Of a stretch of 6,763 bases of DNA, positions 1 to 6,650 are shown in pieces. The position numbers and the translations under genes were made by a program. Numbering within the stretch: the first letter of the stretch is position 1; every line of letters starts with the position of its first letter. The DNA comes from Planctomycetales bacterium. Lineage in GTDB: Bacteria > Planctomycetota > Planctomycetia > Isosphaerales > Isosphaeraceae. The stretch is from NCBI GenBank assembly GCA_027451455.1, contig DAIDJI010000308.1:1-6763 (forward strand). The letters run 5' to 3'. The notes beneath the pieces were generated by a model, which did not search any database, was not told the DNA's origin, and worked only from the letters and a program-made list of their open reading frames with translations.

Positions 1-1575
1 GGCCCTGACGGTGAGGGACGCATCTCCGCCCTTCCAATCGCGCTCCGCGTCTCCTCCGATTTCACCTGGACCTGTGTCCGCAATAGCCTGACTTTCGCCG
101 GACTGATCGCCGCCCTCTCGCTCGTGCTGGGCCTCGGGATCGGGCGGACACTCGCGGCGATCCCCGGGCGGGGACGGGCCCTGGCGCGCGTCGCGGTCGG
201 CACGATCCTCGCCGCGCCACCCGCCTGCCTGGCCCTGGGCTGGATCGGGTTGCTCGCGTGGCCGCTCCACTGGCCGTTGGCGATGAGGCGGGCGGTTGTC
301 GGAATCCCGGCTCTGGAGTCCCTGGCAGGTTGGCCGTCCTGGCTTCTCTGGATCGCCTCGACGGCCCCGCCCGTGGTCGCACTGGTCGCGCTGGCGACAG
401 CACGGGCCTTCGAAGAGATTGATCCCGAATGGACGGCCGCCGCAAGGCTCGCCGGGGCTGGTCGGTTCGCGGCCTGGCGGAGCGTGACCTGGCCGATCGT
501 CCGGCCGGCAGCGGCCCGGGCGGCTGCCGCGGCTTTTGCCCTCGCGCTGCTGGAACCGGGCGTGCCGATTCTCCTCGGATTGCGAAGAACGCTCGCGTTC
601 CAGATCGTTGAAGCAGCGACCGGGCGTGATCCCTTTCCCGCCACCGCCATCTGGGCCGCCTTCGCTGCGATCCTTTCGTTTACCGGACGCTGGCTCCTTC
701 GATCCTGGGGCGGGCCGTGGCCGATCGGATCGCGGACCATCTCAAGGCACTCGTCGACCGGACCAGTCACCACGATCGTTTCCGCCTCGATCGTGACGGT
801 CACTTCCGCGCTCGGTTGGCTGCCCGTCTTCGGATGCCTCGCCCTCCTGAACTCGTCGGGGGCGAATCGATCCATGTTGATGGAAACGATCGCCTCAGAA
901 CCCGTCCGGGAGGCCGCGACTCGATCGCTGGTTCTGGGACTGGAAGTCGGCGCGGCCGTCCTGATCCTGGCCTGGTTGGCCCGGCCTGAGTCCTCCCCAC
1001 GCGGGTTATCGGCGCTGCTTTCCCGGGTCTCCAGACGGCTCGCCAGGGTCCCACCGATGATTCAGGGCGTCGGCCTCCTGGCGATACTCGAATTACTCGC
1101 GCATCGGCTCGAGCCGGCGATTGGCTTTGAACTCTCAGCAGAGGGTAACCCCTGGCCGCTTCTGGCCTCGGCCGTAGGGATCTCGGTCGGCTCTCATCTT
1201 CTCGCCGGCTGGTGGCAAACAGAGGGGCAGCGGCTTGAAGGGGCACGCTCGTCCGTCGACGCGGCCATCCTGGCCGGCGCCTCTCCCGCTCGGGCGCGAT
1301 CGCTCGCCGCCCGGCATCGACTCGGATGGCTCGGAGTCCTCGCCCTCGCCATTCTGCTCCCCGCGGTCAATCTGGTCCCCGCACTTTTCTTCTGTCCGTG
1401 GACCGACGTTCGGCCGATGGCGCCTGAGTTTCTGATTCTCGCCGAGAGCAACCCCAGGGCACAGACGCAGGCCGCGGCCCTCGCCTGCGGCCTGATCGTT
1501 TTGAATCTGGTCGCGCTGGCCGCCTCTCGGCTGACCCCGGCACCACCCCCCGAATGGGAAACCTATCCGGATTGA
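1..1575 (+). CDS. ABC transporter permease, two fused membrane domains (FbpB/ThiP-like), 5' end missing
   Basis: The reading frame is open from base 1 to the TGA at 1573-1575, giving 524 residues with no start in view; the ATG at 124 is internal, since sequence typical of the first permease helix (VRNSLTFAGL, about residues 26-35) lies before it. The protein is very hydrophobic. A cytoplasmic EAA-type loop lies at about residues 138-170 (EEIDPEWTAAARLAGAG, then VTWPIVRP). A second permease half begins near residue 245 and has a weaker EAA-like loop, DAAILAG, near residues 420-427. Two permease domains in one chain are characteristic of iron(III)- and thiamine-type importers, in which the permease forms the membrane channel driven by a separate ATPase and fed by a periplasmic binding protein. 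Neither partner is in the window, so the substrate is unknown; the partners may lie upstream. The second EAA loop is degenerate, so a divergent member is likely. I am confident of the permease class but not of the substrate. Confidence 0.78.
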   Translation, partial: GPDGEGRISALPIALRVSSDFTWTCVRNSLTFAGLIAALSLVLGLGIGRTLAAIPGRGRALARVAVGTILAAPPACLALGWIGLLAWPLHWPLAMRRAVVGIPALESLAGWPSWLLWIASTAPPVVALVALATARAFEEIDPEWTAAARLAGAGRFAAWRSVTWPIVRPAAARAAAAAFALALLEPGVPILLGLRRTLAFQIVEAATGRDPFPATAIWAAFAAILSFTGRWLLRSWGGPWPIGSRTISRHSSTGPVTTIVSASIVTVTSALGWLPVFGCLALLNSSGANRSMLMETIASEPVREAATRSLVLGLEVGAAVLILAWLARPESSPRGLSALLSRVSRRLARVPPMIQGVGLLAILELLAHRLEPAIGFELSAEGNPWPLLASAVGISVGSHLLAGWWQTEGQRLEGARSSVDAAILAGASPARARSLAARHRLGWLGVLALAILLPAVNLVPALFFCPWTDVRPMAPEFLILAESNPRAQTQAAALACGLIVLNLVALAASRLTPAPPPEWETYPD

Positions 1576-1591
1576 TCGCCCGGAACGCGTT

Positions 1592-1936
1592 TCAGGTCGT
1601 CGCCGGGGCCGGGGCGACCTCGCTCACTCCCTGCCAGTCCTCGGCCATCTCGCGAGCGGCGCGGGCGCCGTCGACCAGGCCATGGACGAGCGCGTTGTCC
1701 TTCGGGACCGCCCTCGCGATCAACATGGCGGGGAAGACAACTCCGTACGAGATCGAGTAACTGGTCGTGTACACGAACCGCGAGACGAATTGCGAGATCG
1801 CCGGGATCGCCCGATCAACGGCCGCCCGGGCATCGCTTGCCCCATCACGCGCTGCCTGTACAGCCGTCTCCATGGCATCCGCGACCGATTTCAGGGGATC
1901 CGCCTCTCCCACTCCAGCATTGCCATGCTCCGCCAT
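1592..1936 (-). CDS. Small Ala-rich protein of unknown function, 114 residues
   Basis: I do not recognise this family. The frame reads from ATG at 1936 to TGA at 1594-1592. The start is chosen because AGGAAGG (minus strand, 1951-1945) lies 8 bases upstream of it; an in-frame ATG at 1969 lacks such a site. Codons strongly favour G or C at the third position, as in the neighbouring genes, which supports real coding. Residues about 14-44 are rich in Ala, Asp and Arg and should form a charged amphipathic helix. Residues about 48-77 hold several aromatic and hydroxyl residues (FVYTTSYSISYG) followed by a hydrophobic stretch (VVFPAMLIARAV), too short to be a sure membrane span. Another helical segment follows, and the end is a Pro/Ala/Thr tail. 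No signal peptide, Cys pair or catalytic motif is visible. The gene converges on the permease and diverges from carA, so it is probably transcribed alone. Membrane or protein-protein association is only a guess. Confidence 0.72.
   Translation of the reverse strand: MAEHGNAGVGEADPLKSVADAMETAVQAARDGASDARAAVDRAIPAISQFVSRFVYTTSYSISYGVVFPAMLIARAVPKDNALVHGLVDGARAAREMAEDWQGVSEVAPAPATT
1594..1620. other. Inverted repeat at the convergent gene junction
   Basis: AGGTCG at 1594-1599 is the exact reverse complement of CGACCT at 1615-1620. A T-G wobble (1600/1614) and a C-G pair (1601/1613) extend the possible stem to 8 bp around a GC-rich loop. It lies 18 bp past the permease stop and inside the last codons of the minus-strand gene. 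No T-run follows on either strand, so it does not meet the usual description of an intrinsic terminator. It could slow or end transcription between the two convergent genes, or be chance in GC-rich sequence. Confidence 0.25.
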
Positions 1937-2146
1937 CTGGATCACCTTCCTATACCTCTCGGTTCTCATGACCGTGACCGATCAGCCGATTCTTACGTCC
2001 ATTCATTGTGGACAGACTGGGGAGCCCAGGTAAAGCCCGATCCGCGTGAGCGTCTCTCGACGCCGGACGTCGATCGAGCCTACACTGGAACTCCGATTTC
2101 GATCGAGGATTCTTTCAACGGATACAGGGGGGATGGCGCTCCGAAG
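1937..2146. promoter_or_regulatory. Divergent intergenic region between the small gene and carA
   Basis: This 210-bp gap must carry the start signals of two genes facing apart. On the plus strand, TCGACG (2057-2062) and TACACT (2081-2086) are 18 bp apart and resemble sigma70 -35 and -10 boxes, which would start carA RNA about 55 bases before its ATG. On the minus strand, TTTACC (2034-2029) and CACAAT (2010-2005) are also 18 bp apart and could serve the small gene. Each box matches its consensus at 4 of 6 places, so both are tentative. I see no attenuator-like leader peptide or strong hairpin that would indicate pyrimidine or arginine control. Confidence 0.35.
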
Positions 2147-3298
2147 ATGGCTACCGCGAAGCTAGCGCTCGAGGATGGGACGGTCTTCACCGGGATGGCT
2201 TTTGGTGCTCGGGGTGAGGTCGACGGCGAGGTCGTCTTCAACACCAGCATGACAGGATACCAGGAGATCCTGACCGATCCCTCATACCACGGTCAGATTG
2301 TGGCAATGACCTATCCGCAGATCGGCAACTACGGAGTGAATCAAGAGGATGCCGAGAGCCGTAAGCCCTGGGTCCGCGGTCTTGTGGTCCGCGAGTTGAG
2401 CCCGCGCGTCAGCAATTTCCGCGCGGACGGATCGCTTGAAGCTTACCTGGAGCGGAACGGGATCGTCGGTATGGAGGGAGTGGACACCCGTGCCCTCGTC
2501 CGCCTGACTCGCGAGCGAGGCGCCTTGAAGGGTATCCTCTCGACCGAAGATCTCAATGACGCGAGGCTCGTGGCGCGTGCGCAATCGAGCCCCGGGCTCA
2601 TCGGCCGCGACCTGGCTCGCGAGGTCATGCCGGCTGGCGCCTCGACCTGGGACCGCGGGCTCGACCGGACGTTCCGCATGGCCGCCGGCCCCGGCGAGAT
2701 CGCCTCGGGGGAACATTGCCCCCATGTCGTCGCCCTCGATTTCGGGATGAAGTGGAACATCCCACGCCACCTGGTCGATATCGGCTGCAAGGTGACAGTC
2801 GTCCCGGGTTCGACCGGTCCCGACGAGATCCTGGATTACAAGCCCGACGGCATCTTCATCTCGAACGGGCCCGGCGATCCCCGCCCGCTCTCCGAGGCGA
2901 CCAGTACCCTCCGCATCCTGATCCGAAAGGCCGCCGAATCGCGCGGTATACCGATCTTCGGCATCTGCCTCGGGCATCAACTCCTCGGACAGGCCTTCGG
3001 GGCCCAGACCTTCAAGCTCAAGTTCGGACACCGAGGGGCCAATCACCCGGTTCGAAACCAGACGACGGGCAAGGTGGAGATCACGACCCAGAACCATGGT
3101 TTCGCCGTTGATCCCTCGACGCTTCCATCCGACGTTCTCGCCAGCCACGTCAACCTCAACGACCAGACGCTTGAAGGGCTCCGCCATACCCGGTTGCCCG
3201 TCTTCAGCGTCCAGTACCACCCCGAGGCCTCGGCCGGGCCTCACGACAGCGCTTATCTCTTCGACGAGTTCCGCCAGCTTATCCGTGAAAGTGCGTGA
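2147..3298 (+). CDS. carA: Carbamoyl-phosphate synthase small (glutaminase) subunit
   Basis: CarA hydrolyses glutamine and channels ammonia to the large subunit CarB, which makes carbamoyl phosphate for pyrimidine and arginine synthesis in the cytoplasm. The 383-residue product has the usual length (E. coli has 382). The N-terminal domain carries the family block GEVVFNTSMTGYQEILTDPS (about residues 27-46) and NHGFAVD-type residues occur late in the chain. The class I glutamine amidotransferase domain shows SNGPGDP, the nucleophile elbow GICLGHQ with Cys274, and QYHPEAS with His358 and Glu360, so the triad is intact. The frame is open far upstream (to about 1682), but that stretch lies antisense to the small gene. 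ATG 2147 gives MATAKLALEDG, which aligns with known CarA starts. A purine-rich AGGGGGG lies at 2126-2132, rather far (14 bases) from the start. carB is not adjacent, so the two subunits are encoded apart. Confidence 0.97.
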   Translation: MATAKLALEDGTVFTGMAFGARGEVDGEVVFNTSMTGYQEILTDPSYHGQIVAMTYPQIGNYGVNQEDAESRKPWVRGLVVRELSPRVSNFRADGSLEAYLERNGIVGMEGVDTRALVRLTRERGALKGILSTEDLNDARLVARAQSSPGLIGRDLAREVMPAGASTWDRGLDRTFRMAAGPGEIASGEHCPHVVALDFGMKWNIPRHLVDIGCKVTVVPGSTGPDEILDYKPDGIFISNGPGDPRPLSEATSTLRILIRKAAESRGIPIFGICLGHQLLGQAFGAQTFKLKFGHRGANHPVRNQTTGKVEITTQNHGFAVDPSTLPSDVLASHVNLNDQTLEGLRHTRLPVFSVQYHPEASAGPHDSAYLFDEFRQLIRESA

Positions 3299-3472
3299 TG
3301 CGAACTCCTCAAGAGACCGTCCACCGCTTCCCAGAACACATTTGCCAAACTGTTGACAAAGTCGCATGTGTCCGAAGCAATCCCATCCTCGGCGGGACGA
3401 CTCTTCTCACCGTTGGAATCGTATTGTCCGGCCCTTCCGGCCCCGTTTATCCGACTTGACATCCCGGGCCGA

Positions 3473-3501
3473 TTGACGCCGCTGCTGTGCGCCGTTACCC
3501 T
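3473..3501 (+). promoter_or_regulatory. Candidate sigma70-type promoter of the purA-uppS-cdsA unit
   Basis: TTGACG (3473-3478) matches the -35 consensus at five of six bases. It is followed after exactly 17 bp by TACCCT (3496-3501), which keeps the conserved T, A and final T of a -10 box. Transcription would begin near 3508 and leave a leader of about 50 bases before the GTG start of purA. A second TTGACA at 3456-3461 has no good partner at normal spacing. No PurR-like operator was recognised. Confidence 0.45.
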
Positions 3502-3545
3502 GCTACTTTACGACACCAAGTGACCTCCGTGTCGCCCGGATTGAT

Positions 3546-3553
3546 GGGAGAAG
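3546..3553 (+). promoter_or_regulatory. Ribosome-binding site deciding the GTG start of purA
   Basis: GGGAGAAG is complementary to the 16S rRNA tail and ends 7 bases before GTG 3561. It overlaps or precedes two out-of-frame ATGs (3544, 3554). The frame and the protein alignment (Asp13 and His41 at the standard numbers) both point to the GTG. Confidence 0.7.
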
Positions 3554-3560
3554 ATGTGCC

Positions 3561-4847
3561 GTGGGCTCGACGTGTGTGGTGGGCCTCCAGTGGGGCGATG
3601 AGGCGAAGGGAAAGATTGTTGACCTCCTCTGCGACCGGTACGACGTGGTGGTCCGGTATCAAGGGGGCGCGAATGCCGGGCACACGGTCGTCCACGAGGG
3701 GGTGACGTACAAGCTCTCGCTGGTCCCGACGGGAATTCTCCGGCCGGGGATTGCCTGTGTGATCGGCAACGGGGTGGTGATCCATCCGCCGGCCTTGCTG
3801 AAAGAGCTGGCGACTCTGAAATCCCAGGGTGTCGTCGCCAACGATCGGCTCTTCATCAGCGACCGGGCTCACGTCATTCTGCCGTATCACCTGGCCGAGG
3901 AACGGCTAACCGAGGAGTCCTCGGACTCTGCGGACCATATCGGGACCACGAGGCGCGGAATCGGCCCCTGTTATCGCGACAAGGTCGGCCGGGTTCACGG
4001 GGTTCGGGTCGCCGATCTGTACCATCCGTCGATCTTCCGAGAGCGGCTGGCCCGGATCATTGATTACAAGAATCGGCTCCTCTCGGCGATGCTGCCCGAC
4101 TTCTCGCCGTTCGATGCCGGGGCGGTCGCCGAGGAATATCTCCAGTACGCCGAGGAGCTCCAGCCTTTCGTTACGGACACTTCAGCCTGGCTGCATCGGG
4201 CCCACACCGAGGGACGTCGTCTCCTGTTCGAAGGGGCGCAGGGGTCGCTGCTGGACATCGACCACGGGAGCTATCCGTACGTCACCAGTTCGAGCAGCAG
4301 TGCGGCGGGGATCGCGGCCGGTTCGGGGATGCCAACCCGAACCATTGACCGCTGGATCGGTGTGATCAAGGCTTACACAACCCGAGTGGGTGGCGGACCG
4401 TTCCCGACCGAGCTGGATAACGAGCTGGGCGAACGGATTCGCCAAGTCGGCCGGGAATACGGGACTGTTACGGGTCGTCCCCGTCGCTGCGGGTGGTTTG
4501 ATGCGGTCGCCGTTCGCCATGCCGCTCGGGTGAGTGGGTCGACCGAACTCGCCGTGATGCTGCTGGACGTGCTCGCCGGGATCGACGAACTGAAGGTCGC
4601 GGTTGCATACGAGCGCGACGGCCGTCGTGTCGAGGAGCTTCCCGCCGCCCTTCCCGACCTCGAACAGTGCCGACCCGTGTATGAGACACTCCCCGGCTGG
4701 TCAGAACCGATCGACGGAATCCGTCGGTGGGAGGATCTGCCGCAATCGGCTCGGAATTACGTCGAGTTTCTGGGTAAGCAGCTTGGGGCGCCGGTCCGGA
4801 TCGTCTCCGTCGGTCCCGACCGGTCTCAGACGATCCTCATCCCCTGA
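3561..4847 (+). CDS. purA: Adenylosuccinate synthetase
   Basis: PurA joins aspartate to IMP using GTP, the first committed step from IMP to AMP. The 428-residue product is close to the usual length (E. coli has 432). The P-loop-like N-terminus reads GLQWGDEAKGK with catalytic Asp13, and NAGHT carries His41; both numbers equal those of E. coli. Further landmarks are IGTTRRGIGP (127-136), KVGR with the probable IMP-contacting Arg144, LLDIDHGSYPYVTSS (230-244), VGGGPFPTE (276-284), TGRPRR (304-309) and the C-terminal GPDRSQTI. Two positions differ from E. coli: GTTGRG is GTTRRG, and the guanine-binding TKLD is MLLD, which keeps the Asp but lacks the Lys. The start is GTG at 3561, because the frame offers no upstream ATG or GTG nearby and GGGAGAAG (3546-3553) is well placed before it; nearby ATGs at 3544 and 3554 are out of frame. 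The gene probably heads a unit with uppS, 37 bp downstream. Confidence 0.97.
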   Translation: MGSTCVVGLQWGDEAKGKIVDLLCDRYDVVVRYQGGANAGHTVVHEGVTYKLSLVPTGILRPGIACVIGNGVVIHPPALLKELATLKSQGVVANDRLFISDRAHVILPYHLAEERLTEESSDSADHIGTTRRGIGPCYRDKVGRVHGVRVADLYHPSIFRERLARIIDYKNRLLSAMLPDFSPFDAGAVAEEYLQYAEELQPFVTDTSAWLHRAHTEGRRLLFEGAQGSLLDIDHGSYPYVTSSSSSAAGIAAGSGMPTRTIDRWIGVIKAYTTRVGGGPFPTELDNELGERIRQVGREYGTVTGRPRRCGWFDAVAVRHAARVSGSTELAVMLLDVLAGIDELKVAVAYERDGRRVEELPAALPDLEQCRPVYETLPGWSEPIDGIRRWEDLPQSARNYVEFLGKQLGAPVRIVSVGPDRSQTILIP

Positions 4848-4884
4848 CCCGACCCGTCCCGAGTCCCCCCGACCAGGACCAACC

Positions 4885-5652
4885 ATGGCGATCACTGAAG
4901 AAGGACTGGCCCGCCTCGCCGAAGTCGGACTGAGGCCCGAGCAGCTTCCGCGCCATGTCGCGATCATCATGGACGGGAACGGCCGGTGGGCACAGCGGCA
5001 GGGGCTCCCGCGGATCATGGGCCACCGTCGGGGGATACAAAGCGTGCGTGCGGTCGTCGAGGAGGGATGCCGGCTCGGGCTGGAGCAGTTGACGCTCTAT
5101 TGCTTCTCAGTGGAGAACTGGAAGCGCCCGCCTCGCGAACTCACGTTTTTGATGCGGCTTCTCCGCCACTTTCTGGTCGTCGAGCGTGCCGAATTGATGG
5201 AGCAAAACGTCCGCCTGACGATGATCGGCCGTCGTGAAGGTTTGCCGACCGATGTGCTCTCGGAGTACGAGCGGACGGAACGCCAGACCGCCCAAAACGA
5301 TGGAATGACGCTCTGCCTGGCTGTCAACTACGGCGGTCGAACCGAAATTGGCGACGCCGCGAGGCGGATCGCCGAGGACGTTCGCGACGGCCGTATTCGT
5401 CCCGAACAGGTGGACGAGGCAACAATCGAGTCGTATCTTTACACGGCCGGGATGTCCGACCCCGATCTGATGATCCGGACTGCTGGTGAGTTGCGGATTA
5501 GCAATTTTTTGCTCTGGCAGATTTCCTATGCGGAGCTCTGGATCACGCCGAAGCTCTGGCCCGACTTCCGCGGCGACGACCTCTTGCAGGCTTGCCGGGC
5601 CTTCGCCGCACGCGAGCGGAAGTTTGGCGGACTCCCTGCAATGAGTACGTAA
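4885..5652 (+). CDS. uppS: Isoprenyl transferase (undecaprenyl-diphosphate synthase family)
   Basis: UppS is a cis-prenyltransferase that extends farnesyl diphosphate with isopentenyl diphosphate to the long polyprenyl diphosphate that carries cell-envelope sugars. The product has 255 residues, the usual size. Key residues line up with E. coli UppS at a constant offset of four, meaning no gaps over this span: Asp30 in IIMDGNGRWA, His47, Ser75, Glu77 and Trp79 in FSVENWKRP, Arg198 in DPDLMIRT, Arg204 and Ser206 in RISNFLLWQ, and Glu217 before the LWPDF block. The enzyme should therefore be active; the product chain length cannot be read from the sequence. The frame is open upstream to about 4603, but that part is the shadow of purA. 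ATG 4885 has AGGA (4875-4878) six bases before it and gives the N-terminus expected for the family. It lies 37 bp after purA with a C-rich spacer and no terminator, and 52 bp before cdsA, its common partner. Confidence 0.97.
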   Translation: MAITEEGLARLAEVGLRPEQLPRHVAIIMDGNGRWAQRQGLPRIMGHRRGIQSVRAVVEEGCRLGLEQLTLYCFSVENWKRPPRELTFLMRLLRHFLVVERAELMEQNVRLTMIGRREGLPTDVLSEYERTERQTAQNDGMTLCLAVNYGGRTEIGDAARRIAEDVRDGRIRPEQVDEATIESYLYTAGMSDPDLMIRTAGELRISNFLLWQISYAELWITPKLWPDFRGDDLLQACRAFAARERKFGGLPAMST

Positions 5653-5704
5653 CCATGACCATGGACGAGACGGTTCACGATGCACCCGCGGCGAGGGTCG
5701 ATCG

Positions 5705-6616
5705 ATGCTCTCCACCCGCCTGATCTTCGGCGTTCTGATGATCGCGGGGCTGCTCACTGCGCTCCTCGTCGACGAGTGGCTGGCCCCCTGGTATCCGACC
5801 TGGTTCCTCCTGGCCTCGGCCGCGATGCTCGGAGCGGCCTGGGAGTTGCATGGCTTGCTGTCAGCGACCAGTGCCCGGCCGTCGGGGAACACGGTCCTCG
5901 CCGGAGTGATGGCAATCGTCCTGGCGAACTGGATGCCCCATCTCATCGAGTTCGCCGACCAGGGAGCGGGAGAACTCGCCCTGTATTACGATCCAGGCCG
6001 TCCGATCGACATCCTCGCCTGGCCGTTCCTCACCTTCGTCGCCGTTCTGATGGCCTGCTTCGTTATCCAGAGTCTACAGTTTGCCCGGCCGGGCCGGACC
6101 ATGGCGAAAATCTCCGGGACAGTTCTGACGATCGCCTACGTCGGGCTGCTTGGCAGTTTCACGCTTCAGATGCGATGGTTCGAGGGTCAGCATCAGGGCC
6201 TGATGGCGCTGGTCTTCCTTTTCGCGACAGCCAAGGGTGCCGATACCGGTGCCTACACTCTGGGACGGCTCGCCGGCCGTCATAAGCTCTGGCCCCGTCT
6301 GAGCCCGAAAAAGACGGTGGAGGGGGCGATCGGCGGTCTGATCTTTGCCGTCTCGGCGTCCTGGGTTCTGGCCTTTGGGTGTCGACGATGGCTCGGCATT
6401 CCAGCATTCGACGACGCAACGGCCGCAGCTTTCGGGCTGACGATCGGTGTCGTCGCTCAACTCGGCGATCTGATGGAATCCATGATCAAGCGCGACTGTG
6501 AACAGAAGGACGCCTCGCAGGCCGTCCCTGGCTTTGGCGGTGTGCTCGATGTCCTCGACTCGATCCTCTTCGCCGGGCCCGTCGCTTATGGGTTCTGGCT
6601 CGCGCTCGGCCCCTGA
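5705..6616 (+). CDS. cdsA: Phosphatidate cytidylyltransferase (CDP-diacylglycerol synthase)
   Basis: CdsA condenses phosphatidic acid with CTP to CDP-diacylglycerol, the branch-point precursor of bacterial phospholipids, in the inner membrane. The 303-residue product has about eight hydrophobic segments, starting near residues 5-22, 32-52, 63-83, 103-124, 137-157, 165-180, 205-226 and 241-258. The conserved loop KGADTGAYTLGRLAG (177-191) with SPKKTVEG (200-207) is intact. The C-terminal signature is present as SMIKRD...QKD...PGFGG..DVLD (259-285), with Lys262, Arg263, Lys268, Asp269, Asp282 and Asp285 kept. The usual PGHGG is PGFGG, and the usual DR-D is DV-D. I believe related variants occur in other planctomycetes, but cannot check this here. 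ATG 5705 is preceded by GAGGG (5693-5697) with a 7-base gap, and the first helix begins right after it. The gene follows uppS by 52 bp and is probably co-transcribed with it. Confidence 0.93.
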   Translation: MLSTRLIFGVLMIAGLLTALLVDEWLAPWYPTWFLLASAAMLGAAWELHGLLSATSARPSGNTVLAGVMAIVLANWMPHLIEFADQGAGELALYYDPGRPIDILAWPFLTFVAVLMACFVIQSLQFARPGRTMAKISGTVLTIAYVGLLGSFTLQMRWFEGQHQGLMALVFLFATAKGADTGAYTLGRLAGRHKLWPRLSPKKTVEGAIGGLIFAVSASWVLAFGCRRWLGIPAFDDATAAAFGLTIGVVAQLGDLMESMIKRDCEQKDASQAVPGFGGVLDVLDSILFAGPVAYGFWLALGP

Positions 6617-6650
6617 AGCCCGCCGACTTTCCCCAACGCTGGGTGCCATG

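Larger units (their letters stand above)
3299..3560. other. Intergenic region between carA and purA
   Basis: There is no convincing gene in these 262 bp: the short open frames lack a ribosome-binding site and family sequence. No hairpin plus T-run follows carA. The only visible inverted repeat is a 4-bp GGCC stem at 3430-3442, too small to call a terminator. Three TTGAC-type boxes occur: TTGACA at 3353-3358, TTGACA at 3456-3461 and TTGACG at 3473-3478. The last has a well-placed -10 partner and is annotated separately as the likely purA promoter. The region just before purA contains a purine-rich ribosome-binding site. Confidence 0.6.

Noticed and set aside
1682..2146. In-frame upstream extension of carA by 155 codons
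   Set aside because: It runs antisense through the small minus-strand gene and the divergent spacer, gives sequence unlike any CarA N-terminus, and open frames are long by chance in this GC-rich DNA.
2282..3367. 361-codon open frame antisense to carA
   Set aside because: carA is certain from its motifs. The antisense frame is a GC-rich shadow with no recognisable domain and no ribosome-binding site seen.
3428..3445. Possible terminator hairpin (GGCC-CTTCC-GGCC) after carA
   Set aside because: The stem is only 4 bp and there is no T-run after it; it also lies 130 bp past the carA stop.
4603..4884. Upstream extension of uppS
   Set aside because: It overlaps the purA 3' end in another frame. 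ATG 4885 has a ribosome-binding site and gives a normal family length.
5107..5946. 279-codon open frame antisense to uppS and cdsA
   Set aside because: It crosses two well-supported genes and their gap; its sequence is low in hydrophobic-core pattern and unlike any family I know.
5680..6285. 201-codon plus-strand frame inside cdsA
   Set aside because: Out-of-frame shadow of cdsA, rich in Arg, Pro and Ser, as expected from reading GC-rich codons in the wrong frame.
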